From assembly GCA_018716545.1 (NCBI GenBank), contig DVJU01000180.1, forward strand, positions 1-5,607: a DNA stretch of 5,607 nucleotides. The letters are read 5' to 3'. The translations under genes were made by a program, and so were the position numbers. Source of the stretch: Scatomorpha pullicola (GTDB taxonomy: Bacteria > Bacillota > Clostridia > Oscillospirales > Oscillospiraceae). Shown here piece after piece: positions 5,546 to 5,607 of this stretch (the stretch's first letter is position 1; the number at the start of each line of letters is the position of its first letter). Under the pieces are notes generated by a model. It did no database searches, was not told the DNA's origin, and saw only the letters and a list, made by a program, of their open reading frames with translations.

Positions 5546-5587
5546 CTGAGGGGTTTCTTTTTGTGGCGACAAAAAGAAATCCCTCAG
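5546..5587. repeat. Long 19-bp hairpin upstream of pgeF
   Basis: 5546-5564 pairs with 5569-5587 around a GGCG loop. On the plus strand all 19 positions pair (one G-T wobble at 5553/5580); on the minus strand that position is a C-A mismatch. It lies 12 nt upstream of the pgeF Shine-Dalgarno. Neither strand has a T-tract outside the stem, so it is not a classical terminator; it may be a leader hairpin or part of an interspersed repeat cut by the window end. No convincing promoter for pgeF is visible in 5523-5607. Confidence 0.65.
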
Positions 5588-5607
5588 ACTCCGCGTCGTC
5601 GCAATCT

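Noticed and set aside
4770..5549. Plus-strand open frame of 259 codons opposite pgeF (and similar ones at 3180-3710 and 3882-4523)
   Set aside because: The products are biased in arginine, histidine, valine and alanine with no motif, and they overlap well-supported minus-strand genes entirely.
5523..5607. Promoter for pgeF (TTGCGA near 5600 with a poorly matching -10)
   Set aside because: The -10 candidate falls inside the hairpin and matches poorly; the true promoter is probably beyond the window.

Overview
The window looks like a chromosomal segment of a GC-rich member of the Firmicutes, most plausibly a gut Clostridia of the Oscillospiraceae type. The evidence is an S-layer-homology (SLH) surface protein, a lipoprotein solute-binding protein with a short lipobox, strong AGGAGG-type ribosome-binding sites, and tightly packed genes with hairpin-rich gaps. 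The taxon is inferred from gene style; nothing in the window proves it.

Layout, left to right. Positions 2-400 (+) hold the 3' end of uroporphyrinogen-III synthase (hemD), the tail of a tetrapyrrole gene or operon running in from the left. A 12-13 bp hairpin (407-435) separates it from a convergent small gene at 446-655 (-). That gene encodes an unrecognised 69-residue protein and has its own well-formed sigma-A promoter (711-739). Positions 656-1085 contain no credible gene. They hold that promoter, then a 283-bp block (796-1078) packed with hairpins and bounded by two copies of the same 22-nt stem-loop, including a perfect 34-bp palindrome that is a textbook bidirectional terminator.

The rest of the window (1086-5522) is one compact minus-strand cluster of five genes with gaps of 14-20 nt. 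In transcription order they are: pgeF (peptidoglycan editing factor / YfiH-YlmD family), a family-5 (peptide-type) solute-binding lipoprotein, cdd (cytidine deaminase), a secreted SLH plus M15-peptidase protein, and a small stand-alone SAF-domain protein resembling the N-terminal domain of altronate dehydratase. It ends in the hairpins at 1017-1078. The promoter is not clearly visible, but a 19-bp hairpin lies 24 nt upstream of the pgeF start.

The cluster can be read in two ways, both inferences. One is a cell-wall theme: PgeF removes wrong residues from murein precursors, the M15 enzyme cuts wall peptides outside the cell, and the family-5 binding protein could capture released peptides. The other is a nucleoside theme: PgeF-family proteins also act on purine nucleosides and Cdd acts on cytidine. 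No permease or ATPase for the binding protein is present, so it is either an orphan receptor or works with a transporter encoded elsewhere. The large plus-strand open frames opposite these genes are high-GC shadows.
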